Shown here one piece after another: positions 1 to 6,401 of a DNA stretch of 10,718 nucleotides. A program made the translations under genes and the position numbers. Source of the DNA: Bacteroidota bacterium (GTDB lineage Bacteria > Bacteroidota > Bacteroidia > NS11-12g > UBA9320); the NCBI GenBank assembly GCA_003485825.1, contig DNHN01000104.1, forward strand, positions 1 to 10,718, given 5' to 3'. The notes under the pieces were generated by a model that was not told the origin of the DNA, made no database searches, and worked only from the letters and a program-made list of their open reading frames with translations. Every line of letters begins with the position of its first letter. Within the stretch, counting starts at the first letter, position 1.

Positions 1-351
1 ATCGTCAGCGCGATCAGATACGTCTTGAGAAAAACCAAACGCTCCTCCTATTACGAAAACCAAATTGGCATGATTCACTAACAAGTCATTTAACTTTTGA
101 GCGAATGAACGACTAGAATACTGTGTACCGTGCTCATCTAATAGCAGTACATAATCACCTTCTGCCACATTTTTCAAAATAGAATCTTGTTCCTGACTTA
201 AGCACTCCTCTCGATTCGCAGAGTTTTTTGAGGAGCTAACTACCACATACTGTAGTTTACAGTATTTACGCAGTCTTTTCAAGTATTCCTCCTCACTCTG
301 TTTAAAAAACTTTTCCTTGGTGGCTCCCACCACTAGTAGCTTGATAGCCAC
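1..351 (-). CDS. rlmH: RlmH, 23S rRNA (pseudouridine-1915 N3)-methyltransferase, partial at 3' end
   Basis: RlmH is a small SPOUT-class enzyme that uses S-adenosylmethionine to methylate N3 of pseudouridine 1915 in helix 69 of 23S rRNA, acting on assembled 70S ribosomes. Only the first 117 codons are present; the C-terminal knot with the HPxxx-type tail lies beyond the left edge (the family is about 155 residues). Visible family signatures are the N-terminal strand 'IKLLVVGATKE' (3-13), 'LLLDEHG' (69-75) and the SAM-binding loop 'VIGGAFGF' (100-107). The start is GTG at 351-349. It overlaps the rng stop codon by one base (TAGTG), so translation is probably coupled to rng by termination-reinitiation. 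No in-frame ATG lies nearby. The identification rests on motif recognition and gene order and is firm; only the start codon is inferred. Confidence 0.93.
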   Translation of the reverse strand, partial: MAIKLLVVGATKEKFFKQSEEEYLKRLRKYCKLQYVVVSSSKNSANREECLSQEQDSILKNVAEGDYVLLLDEHGTQYSSRSFAQKLNDLLVNHANLVFVIGGAFGFSQDVSDRADD

Positions 352-1913
352 TATTGTTTATCCAGGTCTATGATTTCACCCTGTCCATCTAAGAAGGTAT
401 AATCTAGCATACCTTGCTTAATGTCCACTTTCACTTTAACCCAAATCTTATACTTGAAAAACCATTGCATACGCTTGGATGGAACACCTTGTTTTATATA
501 CGCTGCCAAGTAAGGGTTAGTTAGCAGAGTAAGTTCCTTATGCTTTGCTGTAACAATAAGCTGCTCTATGTTACTTTCTATGTCATCACTAATCAGCACA
601 CTAGATGTAATGGAACCTGTACCGAGACAAGTAGGGCATTTTTCAGCCGTCTTGATAGACATCTCCGGTCTTACACGTTGTCTAGTAATCTGTATCAAGC
701 CAAACTTACTCATAGGCAAGATAGTATGTTTAGCCTTATCATCAGCCATAGCTTCGCTCAGCGTATTCCAGAGTTGCTTTTTGAAGTTAGGAGTACGTAG
801 ATCAATAAAATCGATAACTACTATACCTCCCATATCTCGCAATCTTAACTGCCTTGCAATTTCACGTGCAGCATCTAGATTAGCAGCAAGTGCATTTTCC
901 TCTTGATTAGACGAGCGAGCCTGCTTACTTCCACTATTTACATCTATAGAATGTAGCGCTTCGGTATGTTCAATAATAAGATACGCTCCACCTTGACAGG
1001 AAACTGTCTTTCCAAAAGAACTTTGAATCTGCTTATCTATACCAAACTCAGTAAAAATATCTTGTTTACCTGTATAGTGTTTCAGCACCTTCGGTAGTTT
1101 AGTATCTATGGACTGAAGGTGTTCTTTCATCCCCTCATAGAGTAGCTTCTGGTTTATAGTAATAGAAGCAAAGTCATAGCTCAATAAGTCTCTCAGGATG
1201 GCGAAACTCTTTTGTGCCTCTCCTAGTACTTTATCTCGAGGCTGCGCATTCGGGAGTTTTTTGAATATATCTTCCCACTTACTCTGCAGCTCCATAATAT
1301 CTTGATGAAGATCTTGACCTCCCTTTTGCTCTGCCGCTGTGCGACATATGAGTCCAAGTTTTGGCGTTTTGAGGCTATTACCTAAATTTTTGAGCCGTTT
1401 GCGCTCTTCTAGTGTACTTACTTTCTTTGATACATTGACTGTATCATAAAAAGGCACTAAAATGAAGTATCTACCAGCTATGGAAATCTCCGTGGTTAAC
1501 CTAGGACCTTTAGAAGAAATAGGCTCTTTAGCTACCTGAACAAGAATCTGTTGATTACGTTTGAGGACTTGGCTTATCTTACCTGTCTTCACCGTTTCCG
1601 GCTCCATCTTAAAATCATTTAAGTTACCAGAGGTTCTTTTACCGTCTAGTGTTTCATTGGTTATTTTTAACCAAGACTTAATGTATGGGCCTAAATCGTG
1701 GTAATGTAAGAAAGCATCTTTCTCATGGCCAATGTCTACAAAAGCAGCATTCAGCCCAGGCATTATCTTTTTTACCTTACCTAAATAAATTTCACCTACC
1801 AAGAAACTGCCGCTTTCGGACTTTTCTTGATGAAGTTCTACCAGTTTCTTATCCTTAAGTAGAGCGATTCTCTCTCCCTCTTGCCCTACGTCTATTATCA
1901 TTTCGTAGGCCAT
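351..1913 (-). CDS. rng: Ribonuclease G / E family endoribonuclease
   Basis: This single-strand-specific, Mg-dependent endoribonuclease matures the 5' end of 16S rRNA and takes part in mRNA turnover in the cytoplasm. The protein has 520 residues, the usual size for the Bacteroidota RNase G type, and lacks the long C-terminal degradosome scaffold of enterobacterial RNase E. An S1-like RNA-binding domain starts near residue 35 ('GEIYLGKV', 'AAFVDIG') and contains a polar insertion at about 75-110. The DNase I-like catalytic part carries 'SIDVNSG' with Asp324 and 'VVIDFIDL' with Asp368, which match the two metal-binding aspartates of RNase E. The 'CPTCLGTG' zinc-link motif is at 426-433, with Cys426 and Cys429. 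The ATG at 1913 is preceded by A/T-rich sequence without a Shine-Dalgarno box; ATG at codon 5 is an alternative start. It lies 17 bases after the small basic gene and overlaps rlmH by one base. Confidence 0.96.
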   Translation of the reverse strand: MAYEMIIDVGQEGERIALLKDKKLVELHQEKSESGSFLVGEIYLGKVKKIMPGLNAAFVDIGHEKDAFLHYHDLGPYIKSWLKITNETLDGKRTSGNLNDFKMEPETVKTGKISQVLKRNQQILVQVAKEPISSKGPRLTTEISIAGRYFILVPFYDTVNVSKKVSTLEERKRLKNLGNSLKTPKLGLICRTAAEQKGGQDLHQDIMELQSKWEDIFKKLPNAQPRDKVLGEAQKSFAILRDLLSYDFASITINQKLLYEGMKEHLQSIDTKLPKVLKHYTGKQDIFTEFGIDKQIQSSFGKTVSCQGGAYLIIEHTEALHSIDVNSGSKQARSSNQEENALAANLDAAREIARQLRLRDMGGIVVIDFIDLRTPNFKKQLWNTLSEAMADDKAKHTILPMSKFGLIQITRQRVRPEMSIKTAEKCPTCLGTGSITSSVLISDDIESNIEQLIVTAKHKELTLLTNPYLAAYIKQGVPSKRMQWFFKYKIWVKVKVDIKQGMLDYTFLDGQGEIIDLDKQ

Positions 1914-1930
1914 ATTTCTTAAGAATTAAA

Positions 1931-2023
1931 TTATTTCTTTTTCTTGTGTCTGTTTTTTCTCAGACGTTTCTTACGCTTGTGAGTAGCAATCTTATGTCTC
2001 TTTCTTTTCTTACCGCTTGGCAT
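1931..2023 (-). CDS. 30-residue AURKAIP1/COX24-like (bS22/mS38-type) putative ribosomal protein
   Basis: This very short gene starts at ATG 2023 and ends at TAA 1931. The product begins MPSGKKRKRH and ends in KKKK; about two thirds of its 30 residues are Lys, Arg or His and none is acidic. That composition and the 'KRKRHKxxTHKRKKRLRKNRHKK' pattern, given here only as a consensus, match the AURKAIP1/COX24 C-terminal domain family. That family includes mitochondrial mS38 and mycobacterial bS22, which insert as a single basic helix into small-subunit rRNA. In Bacteroidota a protein of this kind commonly sits just upstream of rng. It lies between the TPR lipoprotein gene (37-base spacer) and rng (17-base spacer) and is probably co-transcribed with them. 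A ribosomal role is inferred from the family and from neighbours acting on rRNA. The gene is easily missed because of its length. Confidence 0.85.
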   Translation of the reverse strand: MPSGKKRKRHKIATHKRKKRLRKNRHKKKK

Positions 2024-2060
2024 AATTTATAAATATTTTAAAAATGTTATTGTTCGTAGT

Positions 2061-2534
2061 TTAGTCCTTCAAGTCAGCGAGTATTTTTTTATACTCCTGA
2101 TTTTCGGGCTGCAAAAGTAGCAATTTTTCAAATCTTTTTACAGCTTTTTCAGTTTGTCCTGATTCTATAGACATTATCCCCAATTGATAGATGGCTGCAA
2201 TGTTGTTAGAGTCTCTATCTATCACTGCACGAAGCTTCATTATTCCCTGGTTCATCACAAGAGACATATCGCCAGATTCTTTACCTTTTTTTATATTTTC
2301 AATTGCATTGGAAACTACAGAATCTAAGTCGGCATCCGCCGCCAAAGTAGCATCAACAACGCGCATCGGAGGAGTCTCTCTTTCTGAATGTGTGTCGTGA
2401 CCTTCTGAATGATCGTGATCTACGGTTTCTACGGTTTTAGTGCCTGAGTTACAACCCATCTGAGTCAATCCCACGGTGAGGACCACTCCCAATACTAAAA
2501 CAAAACTATTAACTAAATTGATATTATTCTTCAA
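2061..2534 (-). CDS. Putative tetratricopeptide-repeat lipoprotein with His-rich linker
   Basis: I recognise no named function. The 157-residue product has a hydrophobic N-terminal segment (about 8-25) followed by 'TQMGC' with Cys28. This resembles a lipoprotein signal, but the lipobox is imperfect (Q at -3), so it could instead be a simple membrane anchor. Residues 39-49 are acidic and rich in His (His40, 42, 46 and 49), a possible metal-binding linker. Residues 93-157 are helical and contain at least one clear TPR unit ('AAIYQLGIMSIESGQTEKA', 113-131, then 'RFEKLLLLQPEN'). TPRs mediate protein-protein contacts, so a periplasmic adaptor role is possible. The start is TTG at 2534; an in-frame TAA at 2549-2547 rules out a longer form, and the next Met is at residue 26. 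It follows HU by 17 bases and is probably in the same transcript. TPR proteins are often seen at this place in Bacteroidota. Confidence 0.8.
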   Translation of the reverse strand: MKNNINLVNSFVLVLGVVLTVGLTQMGCNSGTKTVETVDHDHSEGHDTHSERETPPMRVVDATLAADADLDSVVSNAIENIKKGKESGDMSLVMNQGIMKLRAVIDRDSNNIAAIYQLGIMSIESGQTEKAVKRFEKLLLLQPENQEYKKILADLKD

Positions 2535-2551
2535 TATTCTTAAAGTTTAAA

Positions 2552-2830
2552 TTACCCTTTCTTTACTTTCTCTACAAAAGTTTTCGCTGGTTTAAACTTC
2601 GGTATATTGTGGGCAGGAATAGTAATTTGAGTATTCTTAGAAATGTTTCGCGCAATTTTCTGAGCTCTTCGCTGCACTATAAAACTTCCGAAACCTCTGA
2701 AATATACGTTCTCACCTTTAACAACGGAACCTTTTACTACTTTGAAAAAACTCTCTACAGTCTCTTGCACAACTGCTTTTTCAACACCTGTTCTTTCAGA
2801 TATCTCGTTAACTACTTCTGCTTTAGTCAT
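2552..2830 (-). CDS. HU-family histone-like DNA-binding protein
   Basis: This is a dimeric nucleoid protein that binds and bends DNA without strong sequence preference. At 92 residues it has the standard HU length. The sequence shows the N-terminal helical pair ('MTKAEVVNEI' onward), the 'RGFGSF' turn (45-50), the DNA-gripping beta arm around 53-74 and the closing 'IPAHNIPKFKPAKTF' (71-85). At the arm tip, where typical HU/IHF has R-N-P with an intercalating proline, this protein has R61-N62-I63 in the form 'RNISKNT'. To my knowledge this form is common in Bacteroidota HU proteins and may mean weaker kinking. ATG 2830 is the first start after the divergent promoter region. HU is the first gene of the minus-strand operon that runs through rng to rlmH. 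Whether it is the main HU or one of several paralogues cannot be told from this window. Confidence 0.95.
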   Translation of the reverse strand: MTKAEVVNEISERTGVEKAVVQETVESFFKVVKGSVVKGENVYFRGFGSFIVQRRAQKIARNISKNTQITIPAHNIPKFKPAKTFVEKVKKG

Positions 2831-2856
2831 TTGTCCTTTATTTTTTAGTTAGAAGG

Positions 2857-2864
2857 CAAAAGTA
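2857..2864 (-). promoter_or_regulatory. Bacteroidota-type -7 promoter element for the HU operon
   Basis: The minus strand reads TACTTTTG here, matching the Bacteroidota sigma(ABfr)-type -7 consensus TAnnTTTG. It lies 26 bases upstream of the HU ATG, which would give a short leader of about 20 bases. A matching -33 TTTG box at the usual 19-base spacing is not visible, so the call rests on the -7 box and its position in the divergent gap. Confidence 0.5.
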
Positions 2865-2881
2865 ATTTAAAAAATGTTAAT

Positions 2882-2889
2882 TACTTGTG
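2882..2889 (+). promoter_or_regulatory. Possible -7 element for the mutY-ssb-gldE-gldD operon
   Basis: The plus strand reads TACTTGTG, one mismatch from the TAnnTTTG consensus of Bacteroidota promoters. It lies 25 bases upstream of the TTG at 2915, mirroring the spacing of the HU promoter on the other strand. No clear -33 box is seen. If this box is real, transcription would start near 2895, downstream of the other candidate mutY start at 2885, which favours the TTG at 2915. Confidence 0.25.
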
Positions 2890-2914
2890 CATACTCCCTT
2901 TTTTTGCAAAAGTT

Positions 2915-3964
2915 TTGAGAATAAGCACAAGTATCCTAGCGTGGTACACAAAATACAAAAGAGATTTACCCTGGAGGCACACCCGAGACCCCTATAAAAT
3001 ATGGCTCTCAGAGGTAATGCTGCAACAAACTAGAGTACAACAAGGACTTCCTTATTACGAGGAATTTGTATCTGCTTTTCCTACGATTACTGATTTTGCA
3101 AACGCGGATGAGCAGCAGATATTAACCATGTGGCAAGGACTGGGATACTACTCTAGAGCGCGAAATATGCATACTGCAGCTAAGCAAGTCGTGGAGAATC
3201 ATGCAGGCATTTTCCCACAAGATTACACGGCTATAAAAGCACTAAAAGGTGTAGGAGATTATACTGCTGCAGCGATAGCTAGCTTTGCATTTGACCTACC
3301 CTATCCTGTGATAGACGGCAACGTATATCGCGTAGTCTCACGATTGTTTAACATCTGTGAACCAATCAACAAGCCAGTGGGTCATAAGGCTGTTTACGAG
3401 GCTGTTACATCCATATTTGACACCCATAGACCTGCATTATTCAATCAAGCAATAATGGAATTTGGGGCATTACAATGCACTCCGAAAAAACCAAAATGTG
3501 AAGAGTGTCCGCTTCAGTCTAAGTGTGCTGCATACGAGCTGGATAAAGTAGCAGAACTACCTTTCAAAGAAGGGAGAACTAAGGTCAAATCTATCACCCA
3601 CACCTACCTGGTAATTCACTATCGAGAAACTACTTTCATCGAACAACGTAAAGCTGGGATTTGGCAAAATTTACATCAGTTTCCTCTCATCGAAGAGGCA
3701 CTCAATAGACAAGAAGTAATTGAGGCCTGTAAGCAGCTTATAGACAATGAGATACCTCTTACTCTCGGTGATAAGTTTAAAACCACGCATCTGCTCTCCC
3801 ATCGCAAAATAAGTGCACATTTCTATAATATATACGTGGATATAAAACCACTTTTTTTAAAAAGCAATATATTTGAAACACTATTAGCAGACATAGGCAC
3901 AAAATATCCTACCAGTGTGTTAATTCAGAAGTATTTGAACCAAGCAAAAGAAGATGATAAATAA
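2915..3964 (+). CDS. mutY: MutY, adenine DNA glycosylase
   Basis: MutY removes adenine mispaired with 8-oxoguanine, preventing G:C to T:A mutations in base excision repair. Numbering here is from the longer start at 2885. Visible features are 'LSEVMLQQT' with catalytic Glu43, the helix-hairpin-helix 'LKGVGDYTAAAIASFAF' (120-136), 'VIDGNVYRV' with catalytic Asp144, and the 4Fe-4S loop Cys198-x6-Cys205-x2-Cys208-x5-Cys214. A C-terminal NUDIX-like domain from about 235 carries 'LLSHRKIS' (303-310), equivalent to the FSH loop that reads 8-oxoG. I chose TTG at 2915 because family members start about nine residues before the 'WYxxxKRDLPWR' motif; TTG at 2885 would add ten hydrophobic residues. No in-frame ATG exists upstream, back to an in-frame TAG at 2846. 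The 3' end overlaps ssb by 11 bases, suggesting coupled translation. The function is firm and only the start is uncertain. Confidence 0.95.
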   Translation: MRISTSILAWYTKYKRDLPWRHTRDPYKIWLSEVMLQQTRVQQGLPYYEEFVSAFPTITDFANADEQQILTMWQGLGYYSRARNMHTAAKQVVENHAGIFPQDYTAIKALKGVGDYTAAAIASFAFDLPYPVIDGNVYRVVSRLFNICEPINKPVGHKAVYEAVTSIFDTHRPALFNQAIMEFGALQCTPKKPKCEECPLQSKCAAYELDKVAELPFKEGRTKVKSITHTYLVIHYRETTFIEQRKAGIWQNLHQFPLIEEALNRQEVIEACKQLIDNEIPLTLGDKFKTTHLLSHRKISAHFYNIYVDIKPLFLKSNIFETLLADIGTKYPTSVLIQKYLNQAKEDDK

Positions 3965-4400
3965 AGTAATATTAGTAGGTCATTTGGGTAAAGACCCAGA
4001 AGTGAAGTACCTTGATAAAGACAGAGCTGTGGCTAATTTTTCTTTAGCGACCAATGAACGATACAATGATCGAAATGGCAACAAAGTAGAGACTACAGAA
4101 TGGCACAATTTGGAAATGTGGGACGGCCTTGCCAAAGTAGCTGAAAAGTACTTAAAAAAAGGGTCATTGATTTACGTAGAGGGTAAATTAAAAACCGATG
4201 AATATGAGAAAGATGGAATTAAAAGATACAGCACTCGTATTCGCGTAAACACCCTAAATATGTTAGACAAAGCTAGTGGCAACTCAAGCAATAACACTCC
4301 TTCAGCTGAGACTGCTGCTCCAGTGAAAAAAGTAGAGGAGCATAATGAAGCTGCCATAGAGAGTATCGTTCAAGAAGGAGATGACGATTTACCGTTTTAA
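3954..4400 (+). CDS. ssb: Single-stranded DNA-binding protein
   Basis: SSB forms a homotetramer that coats single-stranded DNA in replication, repair and recombination and recruits partners through its C-terminal tip. The 148-residue protein has a full OB fold at about 1-104, starting 'MINKVILVGHLGKDPE' with the typical 'TEWHNLEMW' (48-56). A short polar, disordered linker follows (about 106-142), and then the acidic interaction tip ends 'DDDLPF' (143-148). Its ATG lies inside the end of mutY (11-base overlap, ATGATAAATAA), so the two are translated from one message. This mutY-ssb-gldE-gldD order recurs in Bacteroidota. The linker is shorter than in E. coli SSB, which is usual for this phylum. 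The identification is secure. Confidence 0.97.
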   Translation: MINKVILVGHLGKDPEVKYLDKDRAVANFSLATNERYNDRNGNKVETTEWHNLEMWDGLAKVAEKYLKKGSLIYVEGKLKTDEYEKDGIKRYSTRIRVNTLNMLDKASGNSSNNTPSAETAAPVKKVEEHNEAAIESIVQEGDDDLPF

Positions 4401-4418
4401 TCTTATTTTTAGCAACCA

Positions 4419-5816
4419 TTGAAAAGCGACTCAGAACCCTATCAACAGGTTTTCATCCTTCTACAGCAGGCAGATTTAGCTGTAGGATCAGAGGTATTTG
4501 CAGGCCTCGTTGGAGTTATTATTGTTTTAGTGTTCCTAGGGCTATCCGCACTATTTTCTAGTTCGGAAAATGCATTTTTTAGCCTAAGCCCTAGCCATTT
4601 AGTCGAGCTAAATGAAGAAAACTCTCCAAGTAGTGCTGCGGCATTAGACCTTATTAATGAACCTGACCGTAAGACAGGTACACGACGACTGCTTGCGACT
4701 ATATTGCTGATGAACAACCTCATCAATATCTTCATTGTAATCTATTCCAGTTACCTCTTTGAGCGGTTCTTTGACTTGAAAGATTGGCAAACCCCACTCG
4801 GCACCATAGATCCAAACTTCTTCATTCAGGTAGTTCTCATTACCTTTTTGCTCGTTTTATTGGGAGAAATAATACCTAAAATATATGCTTCTCAAAACAA
4901 TTTAAAAATAGTTCGCTTGATGGCAAAACCGCTAAAACTGTGCTTTACCATCTTCAGACCTATGGTCCTTCTGCTCGCTGGCAGTTCGTCTTTGTTTGAT
5001 AAATATCTAAAAAATAGGATGCACAGTATATCTATGGAAGAGATTTCACAAGCCATAGACCTAGCCGACAAAAACAAAGAACTAGAAGAGAAACATATTT
5101 TAAAAGGACTCATTAATTTTGGAAACACCAGTGTGAGACAGATAATGAAGCCTAGAACTGAAGTAAGTTGTGTGGATATAAGCACAGATGCTCAGGAACT
5201 ACTGAAGACCATAAATAGTGGCAGCTATAGTAGAATACCTATCTACGAGGATAATTTTGATCAAGTAAAGGGCATACTTTATATCAAAGACCTTCTGCCT
5301 CACATACATAAGACGACCAACTTTAATTGGAGAGACCTTATACGCCCCACCCTTTTTGTGCCAGAGCATAAGAAAATAGATGACTTGCTGCAAGAGTTTC
5401 AAGATAAACGGGTACACATGGCTATAGTGGTAGACGAATACGGCGGGACTAGTGGCATAGTGACTATGGAAGATATTTTGGAAGAGGTATTCGGAGAGAT
5501 AAAAGACGAATTTGACGAGGCAGAATTAGCTTATTCGAAACTGGATGAGAACACTTTCATATTTGAAGGTAAAACGGCTCTCCACGATATTGCTAAGATC
5601 GTAAATCTTCCACTAGATTACTTTGAAAAAGTAAAAGGAGACTCCGAGACACTTGGTGGACTGCTGATGGAGATAAAAGAGGAAATCCCAAGTAAGGGTG
5701 AGAAAATAATCTATAACAACATAGCGTTCACTGTAGAGAGTGCGGATAGTCGCCGCATCAAACGGGTAAAAATGTACATAGATAAAACACTGGATATAGA
5801 TGACTCTGAAGCCTAA
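4419..5816 (+). CDS. gldE: GldE, CNNM/CBS-domain (CorC/HlyC-like) membrane protein, gliding-associated
   Basis: This inner-membrane protein belongs to the HlyC/CorC superfamily. In Flavobacterium johnsoniae gldE lies next to gldD and its overexpression partly suppresses gldB defects; the biochemical role is unsettled, and relatives affect divalent-cation transport. The 465 residues show a DUF21/CNNM domain with four hydrophobic segments (about 28-48, 91-113, 133-156 and 172-192) and the conserved 'GEIIPKIYA' (149-157). A CBS pair follows ('QIMKPRTEV' 241-249 to 'DLLPHI' 291-296; 'DLIRPTLFV' 306-314 to 'VTMEDILEEVFGEI' 348-361), and then a CorC_HlyC domain (about 368-455) with 'SETLGGLL' (409-416). 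The start is TTG at 4419. It is the only possible start, because an in-frame TAG lies at 4410 and the next Met is residue 97, beyond the first membrane segment. It follows ssb by 18 bases and overlaps gldD by 17 bases. Confidence 0.92.
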   Translation: MKSDSEPYQQVFILLQQADLAVGSEVFAGLVGVIIVLVFLGLSALFSSSENAFFSLSPSHLVELNEENSPSSAAALDLINEPDRKTGTRRLLATILLMNNLINIFIVIYSSYLFERFFDLKDWQTPLGTIDPNFFIQVVLITFLLVLLGEIIPKIYASQNNLKIVRLMAKPLKLCFTIFRPMVLLLAGSSSLFDKYLKNRMHSISMEEISQAIDLADKNKELEEKHILKGLINFGNTSVRQIMKPRTEVSCVDISTDAQELLKTINSGSYSRIPIYEDNFDQVKGILYIKDLLPHIHKTTNFNWRDLIRPTLFVPEHKKIDDLLQEFQDKRVHMAIVVDEYGGTSGIVTMEDILEEVFGEIKDEFDEAELAYSKLDENTFIFEGKTALHDIAKIVNLPLDYFEKVKGDSETLGGLLMEIKEEIPSKGEKIIYNNIAFTVESADSRRIKRVKMYIDKTLDIDDSEA

Positions 5817-6384
5817 TATACCGATCATCCTTATTATCCTAATCCTAGCGGCAGGATGCAACGACTTCACCCCAAAGCCGAAAGCATATCCACGCATACT
5901 CTATCCTGAGCGCGCATATGAGCCTGCCCCTACGGACGATTGCCCTTTCACTTTTGATATCCCTACCTATTCAAAATTAACGCCGTATACAGGCTTAGAC
6001 GGCAAGCCGTGCTGGTACAATCTCAACTATGGAAACTTTGATGCTACCCTTCACTTAAGCTACGTGCCCATCGATGGGCAACGAGACTTAGACAGTTTGG
6101 CGGAAGATGCATACAGAATAGTATTCAAACCACACTTGCAACGTGCAGAGGAAATCATCCAACGTGAAATAAGTGATACTACCAAGCATCTGAAAGGAAT
6201 GATTTATGACTTAGAAGGCAAGACTGCTACTCCATTTAATTTTTACCTAACCGATGGCAAACAGCATTTCTTCAGAGGCTCATTTTACTTTAACAGTAAA
6301 ACTGTGCGGGATAGTGTGCTCCCTATTTATAACTTTATAAATGAGGACATTATACACACGCTGGAAAGTTTTGAATTTAGGTAG
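5800..6384 (+). CDS. gldD: GldD, gliding motility lipoprotein
   Basis: GldD is a lipoprotein required for gliding motility in Flavobacterium johnsoniae, where it is also linked to the type IX secretion phenotype. Homologues also occur in non-gliding relatives, so its presence does not prove motility. The 194-residue product has a lipoprotein signal peptide ending in the lipobox 'LAAGC' with Cys20. The family pattern 'PKPKAYPRILYP' (25-36) follows, then Cys48 and Cys71 ('DDCPFTF', 'KPCWYNLNY'), which could form a disulfide, and the 'ATLHLSY' strand (82-88). The ATG at 5800 lies inside gldE (17-base overlap), giving a complete signal peptide. The overlap implies tightly coupled expression of this pair. 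gldD is the last gene of the plus-strand operon and converges on the M23 peptidase gene 11 bases away. Confidence 0.92.
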   Translation: MTLKPNIPIILIILILAAGCNDFTPKPKAYPRILYPERAYEPAPTDDCPFTFDIPTYSKLTPYTGLDGKPCWYNLNYGNFDATLHLSYVPIDGQRDLDSLAEDAYRIVFKPHLQRAEEIIQREISDTTKHLKGMIYDLEGKTATPFNFYLTDGKQHFFRGSFYFNSKTVRDSVLPIYNFINEDIIHTLESFEFR

Positions 6385-6401
6385 GAGCTGAGCTACTACT
6401 T
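6379..6401. repeat. Imperfect palindrome at the convergent gldD / M23 peptidase junction
   Basis: The bases 6381-6399 (GTAGGAGCTGAGCTACTAC) form an inverted repeat centred on 6390, with one mismatch pair (6385/6395); 6379/6401 also pair. The gldD stop (TAG 6382-6384) lies in the left arm and the M23 peptidase stop (TAG on the minus strand, 6398-6396) in the right arm. A transcript from either strand could form a small stem-loop. No T-run follows on either side, so calling it a bidirectional intrinsic terminator would be speculative. Confidence 0.4.

Noticed and set aside
568..906. Plus-strand ORF of 112 codons antisense to rng
   Set aside because: It lies wholly within the catalytic region of rng, which has intact motifs; the translation shows no recognisable domain and looks like a shadow frame.
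4892..5185. Minus-strand ORF of 97 codons inside gldE
   Set aside because: It is fully antisense to the membrane and CBS regions of gldE and has low-complexity hydrophobic composition expected of a shadow frame.
4419..5816. Reading gldE as a hemolysin or magnesium efflux protein CorC
   Set aside because: The domain layout is shared with those families, but overlap with gldD and placement after ssb identify the gliding-associated GldE subgroup; a toxin role is not supported.
5613..5897. Minus-strand ORF of 94 codons spanning the gldE/gldD junction
   Set aside because: It is antisense to two well-supported genes and has no coherent motif, start context or partner.
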